Assembly (NCBI GenBank): GCA_903837495.1 | Contig: CAILUT010000031.1 | Location: forward strand, 62,001 to 126,000 | Origin: an uncultured Flavobacteriales bacterium | GTDB lineage: Bacteria > Bacteroidota > Bacteroidia > CAIKAF01 | DNA: 64,000 nucleotides | Reading direction: 5' to 3' | In this document: piece by piece, positions 63,628 through 64,000 of the stretch | How positions within the stretch are numbered: position 1 is the stretch's first letter | Layout: every line of letters starts with the position of its first letter | Notes under the pieces: generated by a model | Database searches by the model: none | Told to the model about the DNA's origin: nothing | What the model saw: the letters and a program-made list of their open reading frames with translations, nothing else | Program-made: the position numbers and the translations under genes

Positions 63628-64000
63628 ATGAGCGAGCAAACACACAATCCAGCCGTTGATGGACACCTAAGTCAAGAGGTCCACGAATCGCACTCGGTTC
63701 AGCACGGGCACGACGAGCATGCACACCATGGGCACGAGGACCACGGCCATCACCACAAAGAAAGCTTCATTACGAAGTACATCTTTAGCCAAGACCACAA
63801 AATGATTGCCAAGCAGTTCCTGATTACAGGAATGTTTATGGGCCTTGTGGGTATGATGCTGTCCATTTTCTTCCGCCTACAATTGGGCTGGCCCGGCCAA
63901 TCCATGCCCATTCTTGAAACGTTTTTGGGCAAATGGGCCCCCGACGGGGTGTTGGACCCCAATTTTTACCTGGCCGCAGTAACCATACATGGAACCATTT
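63628..64000 (+). CDS. coxA: Cytochrome c oxidase subunit I, N-terminal part (runs off the window)
   Basis: The first 124 residues are inside the window. A soluble N-terminus of about 45 residues is extremely rich in His (HGHDEHAHHGHEDHGHHH), then ITKYIFSQDHKMIAKQFLITGMFMGLVGMMLSIFFRLQLGWPG is the usual first helix of subunit I and YLAAVTIHGTI the start of the second, leading to the haem a ligand region. It is the proton-pumping catalytic subunit. It starts 19 bases after coxB. Confidence 0.95.
   Translation, partial: MSEQTHNPAVDGHLSQEVHESHSVQHGHDEHAHHGHEDHGHHHKESFITKYIFSQDHKMIAKQFLITGMFMGLVGMMLSIFFRLQLGWPGQSMPILETFLGKWAPDGVLDPNFYLAAVTIHGTI

Noticed and set aside
1-64000. CRISPR arrays, tRNA or rRNA genes, insertion-sequence transposases, prophage genes
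   Set aside because: No regularly spaced short repeats, no cloverleaf-like or rRNA-like sequence and no transposase, integrase or phage proteins were recognised on either strand.

Overview
The window reads as chromosome of a member of the Bacteroidota. The signs are a type IX secretion C-terminal tail, a WbqC-type protein, TAnnTTTG promoter elements (the Bacteroidota -7 box), absence of strong Shine-Dalgarno sites before most genes, and an alternative complex III operon (actABCDEF) leading directly into caa3/aa3-type oxidase genes. I do not assign a genus. No tRNA, rRNA, CRISPR array or insertion-sequence transposase is visible.

Layout. 1-715 (minus): partial wbqC and a small secreted protein with a frameshifted T9SS tail. 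908-43397 (plus): one very long surface-glycan locus. It opens with a winged-helix regulator and an ABC-2 permease (wzm), followed by a wzt fragment cut before its Walker A motif. A VioA-like aminotransferase and a sugar N-formyltransferase come next, then about 19 genes encoding roughly 21 glycosyltransferase (GT) domains, mostly GT2, GT4 and GT61. Interspersed are the intact wzt (15961), an asparagine-synthetase-type amidotransferase, an epimerase, methyltransferases, a PIG-L deacetylase and GDP-fucose genes (gmd, fcl). 43413-46478 (minus): asnB-like gene and manC. 46651-53371: mixed genes (methyltransferases, SprT-like protease, broken acyltransferase, helix-hairpin-helix protein, acyl-CoA dehydrogenase, M23 peptidase). 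53822-64000 (plus): actA-actF, coxB and the start of coxA.

How it works together. Export appears to be by the Wzm/Wzt ABC route, since no Wzx/Wzy pair is seen. The glycan is predicted to be rich in nitrogen: there are two AsnB-type amidotransferases and two WbpG/WbuX-type PP-loop enzymes. These two WbuX enzymes get ammonia in different ways. One carries an Ntn-type glutaminase on the same chain (20799-22709). The other (35817-36920) sits next to a HisF-like barrel (WbuZ), and its HisH-type glutaminase (WbuY) is buried between two paralogous GT4 domains in one 1061-residue protein (31898-35083). That GT4-HisH-GT4 fusion is the most unusual coding feature here.

The most unusual non-coding feature is a family of at least three GC-rich intergenic elements (about 26030, 48057 and 53390). 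Each can fold into a long hairpin whose stem sequence differs between copies but stays complementary. The loop (GCGACYTTRGGAGC) and the 3' flank are conserved. A different GC-rich hairpin element at 22771-22905 truncates a gene. Together with the copy at 26030 it borders a visibly AT-rich three-gene island.
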